A stretch of DNA of 64,000 nt from Cycas panzhihuaensis (Eukaryota > Cycadophyta): NCBI GenBank assembly GCA_023213395.1, contig CM041465.1:157549741-157613740 (forward strand). The letters run 5' to 3'. Positions 30,841-41,999 of the stretch are shown here, in pieces (position 1 is the stretch's first letter; the number at the start of each line of letters is the position of its first letter). The notes beneath the pieces were generated by a model that was given only the letters and a program-made list of their open reading frames with translations, was not told the DNA's origin and did no database searches. Position numbers and translations under genes: made by a program.

Positions 30841-32905
30841 TGAAAGGTTTCTGAACTTAGTTTGTTTAAGCACTGTTAGTTTGTTATCTTTGTCTTCTGT
30901 TCTTGAAATCATGTACCTTTGGACTATCTTACGTCCTCGCACTTGAAGAAGTCCATTTTGTCTTGTTTTCACGTGCATTCGGAGACACACGATTACTGTC
31001 AAAGTCAGGCATAAAGGACACGCATGCAAGGACCTGCTCAAACCACGCATGTAAGAGGATTCACAGTCCACTCAGCTGCGCCTAGTTAGCACACAACCGG
31101 TCAAAGGCGCCCGATCGAAGCGGCCGGTCGGGAGGCGCCCAATCGGCTCCGGCCAGTCGAGGCGCGGTTAGCTCGGCCCGGTCAGAGGTCGGCAAACTCG
31201 CCCAATCATCACTGCTTGCCCGGTCGGCGGTGCCAACTCGACATGCTTGCCGGCTCGGCCTGCTTGCCCAGCTCAGCAGTGCCAAGTCAGCACACCTGTC
31301 AGCACACCTAGCTCACTCAAGCAGAGCCCGGTGATTGCCCGGTCGGCGGTGCCAACTCGGCCTGCTGCCATTTCGACATGCTAGCTCAAGACACACTGTC
31401 GGCATTCGGCACACACAGTCAGCACACCTGAAATCCAAGCTCACTCAAGCAGAGCCCAACAGTGCCCAGTCAGCAGTGCCAAGTCGGCCTGCTTGCCGGC
31501 TAAGTGCCAAGTCGGCCAAGACACACACACGGCCTGTCAACACACCACAAGCCACACACTCCAAGCTCACTCAAGCGGTGCCAGTCGGCCAGTGCCAAGT
31601 CAAGACATGCCAAGTCAACACACCAAAGACACTACTCAACAAGCTGAAAAATCAAATATGGGCCTAAACACCTTGATATATACATAATAGCATATTTTCA
31701 ACAATATGCTCATGTGAATCAAAGTCTTTTAAGGTTTCTTTCTTTTAAGAGAATTTTTTTTTTTTTACTTAAGAAGAATTTCTTTTAATCAAGGGGGGAG
31801 TCTTAAAAGACTTTAAGTCTTAATAGCTGGGCCTACTTGAAGATTTTTTTTATAGACATTGGCAGCCTTAATTACCTTCAGAAATATGTTTTCTTTTAGT
31901 GAGATTTAATCTCACTTATAAAGCCTTTTTAAGTGGTTCTTAAAAGTACCTTTTTTGTATTTAACTTGATTAAAATTTTCTTGATCAAAAGAGGACTCAA
32001 CGAATGACAAGTCATTCTCCTCTTATTGAAGTATAATGGTACTTGGTTAAAATGCCTAAAAAGACTCCCTGCATGGTGTTCTAAGGAGGCAAAATTGTTG
32101 AAAAATTGATTTTCAGCACTTGTTTTAAGCTCTTTTAGCACACTTTCATGCTATTAAAGCATCATTGAGCTTAATTAATGTAATCAAAAGGCATATCTAC
32201 ATTGTAAAGGTGAAGAAAATTACCACCTAACTTCATTTTTTCTGGCACCTTGCATGGTGACCTTGGCCTTCCAAAGTTCAAAAAGGGGAAGGCTCATTGT
32301 GAAACTTAATAAAATCACAATTTTCTTGTTGGATTGTTGAGACATTTTAAGTCTCAACAGCTGCTGGGTGGAGTTCGTGTTGGCTTTGGAGCATTTCTTG
32401 AGTACACCTTCCTAGTGGCTTCATCACTTCATCAGATTTTGAAGGTTAAAAGGAACCCATTTTTTGTTATCTTCATCAAAGGTTCCTTGCATCATTTTCT
32501 TTTAAGTACTCAAAGTACTTTATCATTGTACTCTAGCATACATAGCACCTCACTTGGATCATAAAGCATTTTTTTTGTGCTCATTCTTTCATTGCTTCTT
32601 AAGAAGCATTCTTTGTAAGCCAAAAGGCATAAAATCCAAGTAAGAAGACATTAAAAATTCACTTAGACTTGTTTAAAAGTGAATTTAAAATTGGGTTGGA
32701 GAGGCTCGAAAAAGGTCAAATCCTTGCCTCTGCTACATTTAACTTTGGGTCAACTGAATATCCAGAGTCCTCCACCTCTCTTCACCCCACCGGTTGTTGG
32801 ATCTTCTTGTAAAATCAGGACTGGTGGTGTTGTTTGAGGGTGGGTCTTAAGCGACGAAGCTTTGAAGTCACCAAGTTACTTGTTAGCTCTTAATCAAGTG
32901 GAAAG
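30841..32905 (+). other. J leader with a GC-rich repeat block
   Basis: This leader of about 2 kb lies before gag. The part 31085-31640 is strikingly GC-rich and made of irregular repeats of GCCCGGTCGGCGGTGCCAACTCG, TCAGCACACC and CAAGCTCACTCAAGC. Open frames in it (31335-31667 and others) reflect the absence of AT-rich stops and have no domain. The remaining leader is AT-rich and shares blocks with the leaders of A1 and H. Confidence 0.65.
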
Positions 32906-33880
32906 ATGGCTGCCATAAACATGCTTAATGCATGTACCATAAGGCTAATGGGGCAATCAAATTATCAAGAATGGAAAAGAATCACAAAAAATCTCTTGAT
33001 AATGAATGAATTTTGGGGATATGTTTCTGGAAGAATCCCCAATCCTGTACCTGTGGATAATAATGATGAAAATCAACCCGCACTGTGGATGATGAATATG
33101 TTCTTTGCATGGGAGGCCAAAGACGAAATTGCTTTGGCATTCATTCGTATGGTTGTGGACATAAATGTAGACCAAAATATTTCTTCGCAAAATCTTCTAA
33201 AGAAGCATGGGACACATTGTCCTCTTTGTATGAAAGGCGAGATGAAGCTCGCATTTTGATGATAAAAGCAAAATTGTACTCCATCAAATTTGTAAAGCCA
33301 ATGTCGGCATTCTTGTCCTCCATTAAGGAGGTTTGTAATGAATTAAATATTTTGGTAGTCCAGCTACAAGAGATGAAATCGTAGCCTCCATCACAAAAGC
33401 ATTACCAAAGGACTACAACGGCTTTATATCATCAACTACACGAGATGGTTCACTAAGGGAGATGACATTCAATGAACTTGAAAGCTTATTGCTTCAAGAA
33501 GAACAAATTTATGCTAAGGATAATGAAGAACCATCTACAACAGGTGCTTTCACAACAAAGGCAAAGGCAATCAAAAATCCAAAACTGCATTCACAAAGCA
33601 GTTTGGAAATATGAACATTGGATCTTCCAAGTCCAATGTCGTATGTCATTATTGTGGCAAACCTGGCCACATTGCACCTGATTGCAAAAAGAAGCAAGCG
33701 GATCTTCGAAGACAACGATGGCGGCAGCGATCCGTGGTCAAAGACAACGGCAGCCCACGACAACAGTTTCAACAAAGGTTCCAACGGCGGATCACCGGTG
33801 AATCCCCTCGACCAAATCGAGGTGCCTATCGAGGAGGTCCAAGAGGGGGGGGGGGGGGGGTCAAAGAGGTGGCTACCAAC
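32906..33880 (+). pseudogene. J gag with zinc knuckle, frameshifted
   Basis: The start is MAAINMLNACTIRLMGQSNYQEWKR, then LLIMNEFWGYVSGRIP. The frame shifts near 33185 (SSKEAWDTLSSLYERRDEAR continues in the next frame) and again near 33355. FNELESLLLQEEQIYA and the intact knuckle CHYCGKPGHIAPDC (33650-33691) follow. A run of 16 G (33845-33860) falls in the Gly/Arg-rich stretch before the protease and puts the protease out of frame. Confidence 0.88.
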
Positions 33881-34377
33881 GCCATTTTAATCAGTTTGTC
33901 AATGAAGACAAACTGTTTTGTGCATACCAATCATGCAACATTGACAACACTTGGATCGTCGATTCAGGAGCTTCTCAACATATGACAGGGAGTGAAGAAC
34001 TCCTATGCAACATCAAGGAAGGTAAAGGTCAATCAGTGACCTTTGGAAACGCCGAATCAGTTGAGATTTCAGGAATAGGCACAATAACTCCTTTTCTTTC
34101 TCCTCAAAATCCTTCCTCATCATTTCCCAACAGTGATGCCTACTTCATTCCTTCTATGGAGAAGAATCTGCTATCTGTTAGCCAATTGAACAAGCAACAA
34201 ATGAGCGTACTATTTAAAAATGGGAAATGTATCATTTGTGACAAAGATGATCAGATCGTGAGAGTAGCCTATGAGGATCAAGGTCTTTATAAGTTAGATG
34301 CCAATAACATTACTCTTGATTACGCTTACTCGGTTCCACATCTTTGTCAAAAATTCAATTATGGCATCAACGTCTAG
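33881..34377 (+). pseudogene. J protease
   Basis: TWIVDSGASQHMTGSEELL (about 33950-34005) has an intact DSG active site. It continues as VTFGNAESVEISGIGTI, IPSMEKNLLSVSQLNKQQ and LYKLDANNITLDYAYSV to 34340. The frame then shifts into the pre-integrase frame at 34344. Confidence 0.85.
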
Positions 34378-35460
34378 GACATTTAAGCCTAGACAATTTG
34401 AAACAGATGATAAACAAAAGCATGGTGTATGGGCTCCCAAAGATGTATGGTTCAAAATGTCTTTGCGAAGCTTGCATAATGGGGACACAATATCGGCTGC
34501 CTTTTCCCAAAGGCAAAGCATGGCGTGCATCTTATCCTTTGCAGTTAGTTCACTCAGACTTGTGTGGACCCATGTCCACCCAATCCTTTGGAGGAGCATT
34601 GTACTACATATCTTTCATTGATGACTTCTCTCACAAAGTCTGGGTCTACTTCCTAAAACAAAAATCAGAAGCCTTCTCCAAGTTCAAAGAGTTCAAGGCG
34701 GAAGTAGAAAATGAATCTGGCTACTCAATTGGCAGATTAAGGGCAGATAATGGAGGTGAATTCACTTCAAATGAATTCAACCAATTTTGCAAGGATAATG
34801 GCATTCGGAGACAACTCACAGCTCCTCATACTCCTCAAAGAAATGGAGTCTCCGGAGGATGAATAGAACTTTGGCTAATAAAGCCAAAACAATGATGCAT
34901 GCAAAAGGGCTTCCAAGAGCTTACTTGGCCGAAGCATTTCATACAGCAGCCTATGTGGCCAATCGCAGTCCTACAACAATGATCACCGATATCACACCTG
35001 AGGAGGCATGGTCTGGAAAGAAGCCAACTATCAGCCATTTGAGGACATTCGGGTGTACTGCGTATATGCACATACCAGATCAACAAAGAACAAAGTTGGA
35101 CAAACATAGCCTCAAATGCATTTTTGTAGGATATACAATCCATAGCAAAGCCTACAAGTTGTATGATCCAGTTGGGAGAAAAATGCATCTCTTAAGAGAT
35201 GTAATCTTTGTTGAGGATGATAAAAAAGAGTTGGATATGGCATCAATCCAACCCCCCATTGACAAAGGGAAAAAGATTGTTGAGGACTCCCTTCCCCTCA
35301 ATCTTACACACCATGTTCTTCATCTGCACCTTCTGTACCATCTACTTCATCTTCATCTGCTCCACTTGAACCTTCCACTTCATCTTCTGTTACTCCTACA
35401 CTTAGACCAGAAGATATTGAGGTTCATGCCACATCATTTCATAAGTTACCTAAGTGGTAC
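34344..35460 (+). pseudogene. J GAG-pre-integrase and integrase
   Basis: The frame at 34344-34862 has LWHQRLGHLSLDNLKQMI, CLCEACIMGTQYRLPFPKGKAW, HSDLCGPMST (first Asp), FIDDFSHKVWVYF and LRADNGGEFTS, then RNGVSGG with a shift just before the catalytic Glu block. The next frame (34859 on) resumes MNRTLANKAKTMMHAKG, PEEAWSGKKPTISHLRTFGC and IFVGYTIHSKAYKLYD. Here the usual RTDNGG reads RADNGG and SERMN is lost by frameshift. Confidence 0.9.
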
Positions 35461-36470
35461 ACTCAAAGCAGTGCAGATGGTCATATCATTGAAGGAAAGC
35501 GTCCATCAAAGTATCGGCGAGAAACAAACTTTGCACTTATGGCTGAAGTGCTTTCTATTGATGAGCCTACTACCTTTGCAGAGGCTTCACAAAGTGATAG
35601 TTGGAAAGCTGCCATGGATGAGGAGAATCAATCCAGTCACACGAATGGTACTTGGGACTTGGTTGAATTGCCTCCACACAAACAGGCAATCAGTTGTAAA
35701 TGGGTCTACAAGACCAAATTCCATTCTGATGGGACACTCAAGCGACATAAAGCAAGACTTGTAGCAAAGGGGTTCAAGCAAAAGGAAGGAATTGATTACG
35801 AGGAGACCTTTGCACCTGTAGCAAACATGAACACCATCAGACTTCTCTTGGCCTTAGCTGCACAATGCAAATGGCCCGTATATCAGATGGACATGAAGAG
35901 CGCCTTCCTCAACGACGATCTTCAAGAGGAGGTGTACTTGGAGCAACCTCCTGGTTACAAGGAATAGGGCAAGGAGCATTTAGTATGTCGCCTCAAGAAG
36001 GCTTTGTATGGCTTGAAGCGAGCTCCTAGGGCATGGTACGCAAAAATCGATGAATACTTTTTGAGACATGGGTTTCATCGATCCACATCTGATCCAAACT
36101 TGTATATCAAACATGAACATTACCATGTCATTTATATTGCCTTGTATGTAGATGACTTAGTGATCACGGGTGATGACACTAAGCTCATCAATATTCTCAG
36201 ATGATTTGAAGAGAAGTTTTGAGATGACCGATCTTGGACTTCTCTATTACTTTCTAGGCTTTGAGGTATGGCGTTGGCTGCTATATCTTCATTTCCCAAG
36301 CAAAATATTCTTGGGACATCTTGCGAGATTCGGGATGCACGACTGCAAGACGGCGCCTACACCCATGGAGAATGGCACCAAGCTTTCTCTTAATGAGGAA
36401 GTCGAACCAAAGATTCCACTCTTTATCGACAGTTGATTGGTAGCTTAATATATCTCACCAACACTCGTCC
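35461..36470 (+). pseudogene. J reverse transcriptase
   Basis: The frame 35539-35967 has SWKAAMDEENQS, CKWVYKTKFHSDGTLKRHKARL, KGFKQKEGIDYEETFAPV and QMDMKSAFLNDDL, and ends EQPPGYKE with an in-frame TAG (35965-35967). After the stop the same frame reads [31 protein letters not shown] and ALYVDDLVITGDD, with both catalytic Asp. It shifts near 36200 into DLKRSFEMTDLGLLYYFLGFEVW. Removal of one stop and two shifts would be needed for a full RT. Confidence 0.9.
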
Positions 36471-37092
36471 AGACATGTCATTTGCAGTTGGGATTTGCTC
36501 TTGCTTCATGTCTCAGCCCAATCAAGCATTGGAAAGCGACAAAGCATACTCAAGTATTTTAAAGGAACATTGCGGCTTGGACTTGAGTATGTACATAAGG
36601 AGAGCTTCACTTTGGAGGGTTCTCTCGATTCGATTAGGCGGGATGCCGGGATAGCGTGAAATCAACCTCGGGTTCTTGTTTCACCCTTGGTTCGTTGACT
36701 ATTTCATGGAGTTGCAAGAAGCAACCAAATGTTACCTTATCCTCCAGGCAGTACAAAGCTGCGGTCGGTGACATGTGAGGCTATCGGCCGGCCGGATTCT
36801 TGGTGAGCTTGGATTTCAGCAGCAGCAGCCGACCAACATTCATTGTGACAATCAGAGTGGTCTGAAGCTAACTAAGAATCCAGTCTTCCACGCACGGACC
36901 AAACATATTGAAGTTCACCATCATTTCATCAGGGAGCATGTACACAGTGGTGAGATCACTCTTCAATATCGACCAACGGAGCAGCAGACGGCAGATATCT
37001 TATCCAAGCCACTTGGTAGAGACAAATTTGTAAAATTTAGAGATGGTCTTGGAGTCCGACTCAACATTATAAACAATAAGGGGGGGTGTTAA
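36471..37092 (+). pseudogene. J RNase H
   Basis: The N-terminal half is broken (Asp block around 36600-36660 in shifted frames, CKKQPNVTLSSRQYKAAVG near 36720). The C-terminal half (36775-37092) is open: RILGELGFQQQ, IHCDNQSGLKLTKNPVFHARTK, HIEVHHHFIREHVHSG, KPLGRDKFVKFRDGLGVRL. The stop TAA at 37090-37092 is formed by the first bases of the 3' LTR. Confidence 0.88.
37072..37086 (+). promoter_or_regulatory. Polypurine tract of J
   Basis: AAACAATAAGGGGGG lies directly before the 3' LTR and would prime plus-strand DNA synthesis. Confidence 0.88.
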
Positions 37093-37626
37093 ACCTCATG
37101 GTTTACCTTATGTTTATAATGTTAAGCTAATGTATTTTCTATTCTTGTATTATGTGTGCACTTTTGCACTTTTGTACTTTAGGTGTGACTTTATCACTTA
37201 AGTGATAAAGTACACACCCACTTTATGTCTAGTGACATAACGTTGTCACTTAAGGTTCAAATGACCCCCTTGCACTTTTGCTCACATGAGCTCCCAATGG
37301 ACACTTGTCCTACATGCAAGCATGCATTGCATGATTGACACTTGTCAATCATGCAATAACCTTTGGCCTCTCATCTTCTTCTATTTAAAGAGGCCTCTCT
37401 TCATTGTTGCTAATCTTAAGAGGAGGAGCTCATTGTTATTCTGTCAGTTTGCTAATCAAGCTGAAGCATTGTTTGGTGGTTGGACTAATTCCAACTCCCA
37501 TTCATGGTATCTTGATCTTGCTTCTATTTCTCTTTGTATTCTTTATGTTTTATGCTTCATGCATTTGTGATATTGTGCTTTTACTTATGATCTTGGGACT
37601 AATGTGGCTTAATGCCCATTTTCACA
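37087..37626 (+). repeat. 3' LTR of J
   Basis: A 540-bp partner of 30290-30826, followed by TAAAT. The palindrome is at 37188-37211. Confidence 0.94.
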
Positions 37627-38640
37627 TAAATGACTCTTGATCCAAGGGTGAAACAATATCCCAAGGTCGATCTGTGGCTATCTTGGCATCCTGCCCAATC
37701 ACAATTCGAAAACCTCTCCAAAATGAAGTTTTCATTATGAGTATACTTAAGGCCATGCTGTCACATGCCTTTGAGGTATCCCAACATACATTTTGCTACA
37801 TTCCAATGTTTCTGATTAGGTTGAGACATGTATTTAGAACAAATCCTAACTGCAAATGAAATGTCTAGTCTAGTGTTAGTGAAATAGATCAGGCTACCTA
37901 CTAGTTGGCAGTATAATGTGGGATTTGTTGGTTCTGCTTCCTCTAACTTTTATATGTAAGTTGGGATCAAATGTGGATCAATGATATCCATGTCTCAAAA
38001 AAGAATCAACGATTTTAGAGTGCCATGTTCTTAGGGTCTATTTTAAACCATACAATGCCTTTTTGAGGCGATAGACCAAATGTTCTTTGTCGTGTACAAT
38101 GTATCCAAAAGAGGTTGCTCCAAATATACGTCTTGAAGATCGCCATTGAGGAAGGCATTCTTCACGTCCATCTGATAGATTGGCCACTTGCATTGAGCAA
38201 CTAAGGCTAATATGAGTCTGATAGTGTTCATGTTTGCTATAGATGCAACAGTCTCTTCATAATCAATGCCTTCCTTTTGTTTAAAACCCTTTGCAACAAG
38301 TCGAGCCTTATGATGCTCAATTGAACCATCATAGTGGAATTTGGTTTTATGTACTGATTTACAACTGATTGCTTGCTTGTTTTTAGGCAATTCCACCAAA
38401 TCTCAAGTTCCATTCTTTTCAATCGAATGGATTTCATCATCCATGGCAGCTTTCCACTTTTTACTTTTATATGCCGCCTCAAAAGTGGAAGGCTCCTCTA
38501 CCCAAAGCACTTTAGCCATGAGTGCATAGTTTGTTTGCTGCCTCATCTTTGATGGACGTTTTCCTTCTATGATTTGACTGCCATGTACTATTTGAGTGTA
38601 CCATTTAGGTAGTTTCTTCATAGACGTGACTTGAACCTCA
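37627..38640 (-). pseudogene. G reverse transcriptase and RNase H start
   Basis: The first 350 bases (minus strand) hold the RNase H start and RT C-terminus in broken frames (LTNTRLDISFAVRICS, MSQPNQKHWNVAKCM). A gap follows: sequence after about 37950 jumps to the YGLK region, so the YVDD block is missing. Frame 38043-38399 has CKSVHKTKFHYDGSIEHHKARL, KGFKQKEGIDYEETVAS and QMDVKNAFLNGDL. Frame 38403-38621 gives the RT start KWKAAMDDEIHSIEKNGT. The deletion includes the catalytic Asp pair. Confidence 0.82.
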
Positions 38641-39502
38641 ATATCTTATAGTTGTAATGGTTGATCAATAGAAGAAGTACTAGGATCAAGTGGAGCTATA
38701 TCTGAAGTAGTTGGAGCAAAAGTAGATGAAGAAGCGACGAGAGCAGAAGATGAACATGGCGTAGAAGATTATGAGGGAAGGAAGTCCTCAACAATCTGTT
38801 TGTGATTTTGAGGAGGAGATTGGATGGATGTATATTCCAACTTCTCATTATCTTCAACAAAGATTACATCTTTGGAAACATGCATTTTCTTGGTAGTGGG
38901 GTCATATACCCTATATGCTTTGCTGTGAATAACATAACCGAGGAAATACATTTGAGACTATTCTGATCTAACTTCTTTCTCTACTGATGGGGAATGTGCA
39001 TATAAACAGTACACCTAAAAGTCCTCAAATGGCTAACAGTTGGCTTTCTGCTAGACCAAACCTCCTCTGGTGTATTGTTGGTGATTGTTGTAGTTGGACT
39101 CCTATTGGCCACATAGGTTGCTGTGTGGAATCCTTCCGCCCAGTAGGAAAGAGGTAGCCCTTTTGCATGCATCATTGCTTTGGCTTTATTGGCCAAATTC
39201 TTATTTATTCCCTCAGAGACTCCATTTTGTTAAGGTGTATGGGGAGCAGTAAACTGTCTTTTGATTCCATGATCCTTGCAGAATTGATTAAATTCCCTTG
39301 AGGTAAATTCACCTCCATTGTCAAATCTCAATATTTTGATTAACAATTTTAACTCATTTTCCACCTCAAGATTGAAATCCTTAAATTTTTCCCATGCCTT
39401 TGATTTATGCTTGATGAAGTATACTTAAATTTTGTGTGAAAAATAATCGATGAAGGTGATATAATACAAAGCTCCTCCAAGAGATGCAGTGGACATGGAG
39501 CG
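38641..39502 (-). pseudogene. G integrase, left part
   Basis: The minus strand reads MANKAKAMMHAKGLPLSYWAEGFHTATYVANRS and PEEVWSSRKPTVSHLRTFRC (38981-39196). It is followed by YVIHSKAYRVYDPTTKKMHVSKDVIF (38769-38951) and, upstream to 39497, decayed FDNGGEFTS and IDYFSHK blocks. The core is cut at 39502 by element K. The remaining integrase and pre-integrase sequence continues at 44324. Confidence 0.82.
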
Positions 39503-39851
39503 TATTACATTTTAACATGGAAGGCATCAATGACCACATACGCCACCATAACAATAACCAAACATAACCTTCACTTGATTAATATAAGCATAACTCTAAT
39601 ACATCAAGTACTCAATATGAGTCACTATGATGACTTATTTTTCATATACCACCACAACCACTTTTATATACTAAGTGGGTGGGAGATCACACTATAGATC
39701 TAATGCATGTGGGACTATTATCTTTATTCTAACTAATGACATTACACTACTAATTTCACCAATAACGTTATAATGACAATGTCTCTTACCCTCTAATACT
39801 TGAGACTATTGACCCTAAGACCCACACAACATTAAATATTATATTCTAACA
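39503..39851 (-). repeat. 3' LTR of K
   Basis: 349 bp. It starts TATTACATTTTAACATGG (the partner has TGTTACATTT) and ends ATATTCTAACA. It is followed by CCTCCCCTTAATG, the complement of a polypurine tract. Confidence 0.92.
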
Positions 39852-39976
39852 CCTCCCCTTAATGTTTAATGTTTGAACTAAAGACAATTTGACATAACTG
39901 ACACATATTAACATATGACTTAACATGAAACTAAAGACAACATGACAAAACTGACATAGAGCTTGACTCTAAAAAG

Positions 39977-40609
39977 TTATTTGAACTTCCATCTTCTAAG
40001 CTTTGGAACTTTCTCGAAGATGATGTTTTGAACTTCATCATCATCCAATATACTGCAAAACATGTATGCTTTGTTTGCTATATTGCCTCCTGATTCTTGT
40101 TTGATGGATCTTCCTGTGTACTCCTGGTGAAGGTGTGGTCGTCCTGGAATAAGTATGAAATAGATTGACTTCTCTTTATCTATTTCCAACCCTGCTGAGT
40201 TGATTGATTTCTCAATCCATTGGTCACCTCCTTGAAAAGAAACAAGCAACAATGATTCATTTCCAAATTTTCCTTGAACATGATACTTTGTTCCTTTCAT
40301 GTTATCCAGGAAATTTGTAGTGCCAAAAGTGATGAGAGTCTTTATTATGGTCATATGCACATATTTCCCCATTACTGCTACACAAATGTGAAATATTACC
40401 TTGATATGGTTGAGCTTCAAGATCAAGTATCCTACCCAAAACATGTAGCAATCTTGATGCACAAGATTTTGATTACAAGATATTCTTCTCATGTTCCTTC
40501 TTTCTAATGTCCTTGTAGGGCATGTTGCCATAATTTGAATTCTCTCAAAGATAAACAAGAGGATGTGGTTGAATTGAGTACAATAACGCATAGTCTCCAA
40601 TAAGTGCAT
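39977..40609 (-). CDS. K downstream ORF, unknown
   Basis: This 210-residue frame follows and overlaps the gag-like ORF by about 100 bases in a different frame. I recognise no domain. Readable stretches are FGTTNFLDNMKGTKYHVQGK, LLLVSFQGGDQWIEKSIN and a C-terminal DDDEVQNIIFEKVPKLRR. No protease, integrase or RT motif is present. It could be a second captured fragment or an element-specific protein. The first 40 residues may be out-of-frame gag sequence. Confidence 0.4.
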   Translation of the reverse strand: MHLLETMRYCTQFNHILLFIFERIQIMATCPTRTLERRNMRRISCNQNLVHQDCYMFWVGYLILKLNHIKVIFHICVAVMGKYVHMTIIKTLITFGTTNFLDNMKGTKYHVQGKFGNESLLLVSFQGGDQWIEKSINSAGLEIDKEKSIYFILIPGRPHLHQEYTGRSIKQESGGNIANKAYMFCSILDDDEVQNIIFEKVPKLRRWKFK

Positions 40610-41319
40610 ATTAGTGTGTATCCTGTCATCATTTGAATCCTGGCTACATATCTGTCAGCACAAACCAAGATGATATTGCTCATGCTTTTTGTTAAGTGAC
40701 CTGCGTGTTCATTAAGTATTACCTGCAGAGATTGAGGTTCAAGTTCCACTCTACTAGCATTCCCAAATGTGGGCTTTCCTGCAATTTTGGTAAGGCTCAT
40801 GTTATTTGACAAATTCACATCTTCATTGTCTTCATTAGATTTCAACTTTTCATTTGTTAAGTCTTCAGGCGGATTGACCTTACCAGAGTCAGTTTGTCTT
40901 TTACCTTTCCTTTTCAATTTCTTCCTTTGGTTTCGTGACCTTATACACTTTTGCACTTCTTCAGGTCCTTGTTGATGTACTTCTGCTAGTAAGTTCCACG
41001 CCTCTTCAGCTGAGTCCGTATTTTGAAGTGTTTGTGCAAGAAATTGATATGAAGAGTGGAGGTTCTCCTTGTTGAAGGCTGCAATCATGGCATCAATGGC
41101 TACTCTATTTTTCTTCATGAAGTTTACCTCCCCTTCATCATTAATTGAAACTCTTCCAAGTACAAGGTTCCATAGCCCTTTTATTCTAAAAACACATTCC
41201 ATCTTAATTTTCCATATTCGAAAATTGACTCCAACATATTTAGGTAACACTATGTTGGTGTTTGTTACCCAAAACTCCCTTTTTTTAGCTACAAAGGTAA
41301 TAACCTCACTCAACTCCAT
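40504..41319 (-). CDS. K gag-like protein
   Basis: This 271-residue frame starts MELSEVITFVAKK. Residues 20-125 match the copia gag (DUF4219/UBN2) plan: LPKYVGVNFRIWKIKMECVF, GLWNLV, KKNRVAIDAMIAAFNKE, and SAEEAWNLLAEVHQ. After that comes a very basic stretch (SRNQRKKLKRKGKRQ) in place of a zinc knuckle, then an Asn/Asp-rich linker. The normal role is the particle shell and RNA binding. With no pol in the element it could only help mobilisation in trans. Confidence 0.62.
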   Translation of the reverse strand: MELSEVITFVAKKREFWVTNTNIVLPKYVGVNFRIWKIKMECVFRIKGLWNLVLGRVSINDEGEVNFMKKNRVAIDAMIAAFNKENLHSSYQFLAQTLQNTDSAEEAWNLLAEVHQQGPEEVQKCIRSRNQRKKLKRKGKRQTDSGKVNPPEDLTNEKLKSNEDNEDVNLSNNMSLTKIAGKPTFGNASRVELEPQSLQVILNEHAGHLTKSMSNIILVCADRYVARIQMMTGYTLICTYWRLCVIVLNSTTSSCLSLREFKLWQHALQGH

Positions 41320-41709
41320 ATTGTATGACTAAGTTGAGCTAGAGAATTTTACCCAAGGAAGATTTGCCTTGATAAATATTTGAGGTGAGCTGCCACAGTA
41401 GAATTGTCCCCACCAATCTTGAAAGATCTACTTGACCTGTGCAATCCTTGAGAAAACACTTTAATATAACTCTAAGTCCATTCCTTGCATTTGAGGCACT
41501 TGGGGCACGTTATCTCTGAATACCTCCACGGTCTGCAAGGACATTCCACTCTAAAGGTTTTCTGGCTTCAGATGTAGGCCTCAAGGAATTCAAGACGATG
41601 CTCTCACCTTTGGTTCCTCTCTGCCCACTAGCCGCTCTGTCAAGCTTCGCAATCGCTGATCCAATCGGATATTCTATTCTAACAACCTATCCTCTCCTGG
41701 ATAACAGGA
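41320..41709 (+). other. Non-coding part of the K leader
   Basis: No coding frame is supported on either strand. Its right part (about 41520-41709) reads like a plant 5' untranslated region on the plus strand, leading to the ATG at 41710, and is less AT-rich than its surroundings. Confidence 0.35.
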
Positions 41710-41859
41710 ATGGCGAGTACTTCGAATGCTAATACCAGCGGTAATACGAACAAGGAAGCAAATCCCGAAGCCACTTCTAACCATGCGGGAAGTCCTCACG
41801 ATTCCTCCAATGCCGGTATTGCAGATAACCCGCCCAAAATGTTCGTACCTAGTTATTAA
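41710..41859 (+). pseudogene. Possible captured gene start, unknown
   Basis: This is a short plus-strand frame of 49 residues, MASTSNANTSGNTNKEANPE to NPPKMFVPSY. It has low-complexity Ser/Asn/Thr composition like the disordered N-terminus of many plant proteins, then a stop. It lies in the K leader, antisense to the element and upstream of the carboxylesterase piece. I cannot name the source gene, and it may or may not belong to the same transcript. Confidence 0.35.
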
Positions 41860-41999
41860 TTCGTTCAAAGGCCAATCCAGGTGTTCTTCGAGAAGAGGTT
41901 TTCTCAATGTATTCATACATCCATTATTGCAAATTTCTGGAGCTCTAGATCTTCAAAAGGAATAGTCTACATCAACATCACAAAGAAATATCTTCTAAA

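Larger units (their letters stand above)
30290..37626 (+). mobile_element. Element J: young full-length Ty1/copia retrotransposon
   Basis: The LTRs of 537 and 540 bp (30290-30826 and 37087-37626) differ by about six changes by eye (about 1%), so this is one of the latest insertions. Flanks are GAAAT (30285-30289) and TAAAT (37627-37631), a 5-bp duplication with one mismatch. The primer site is 30829-30840 and the polypurine tract ends at 37086. It is the only full-length copia copy here on the plus strand. Despite its age, gag, the zinc-knuckle region, integrase and RT have frameshifts or stops. Confidence 0.94.

Noticed and set aside
31335-31687. Open frames in the GC-rich repeat of the J leader
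   Set aside because: The residues follow the DNA repeat (Pro/Gln/Ser/His-rich) in all frames, so they are an effect of composition.
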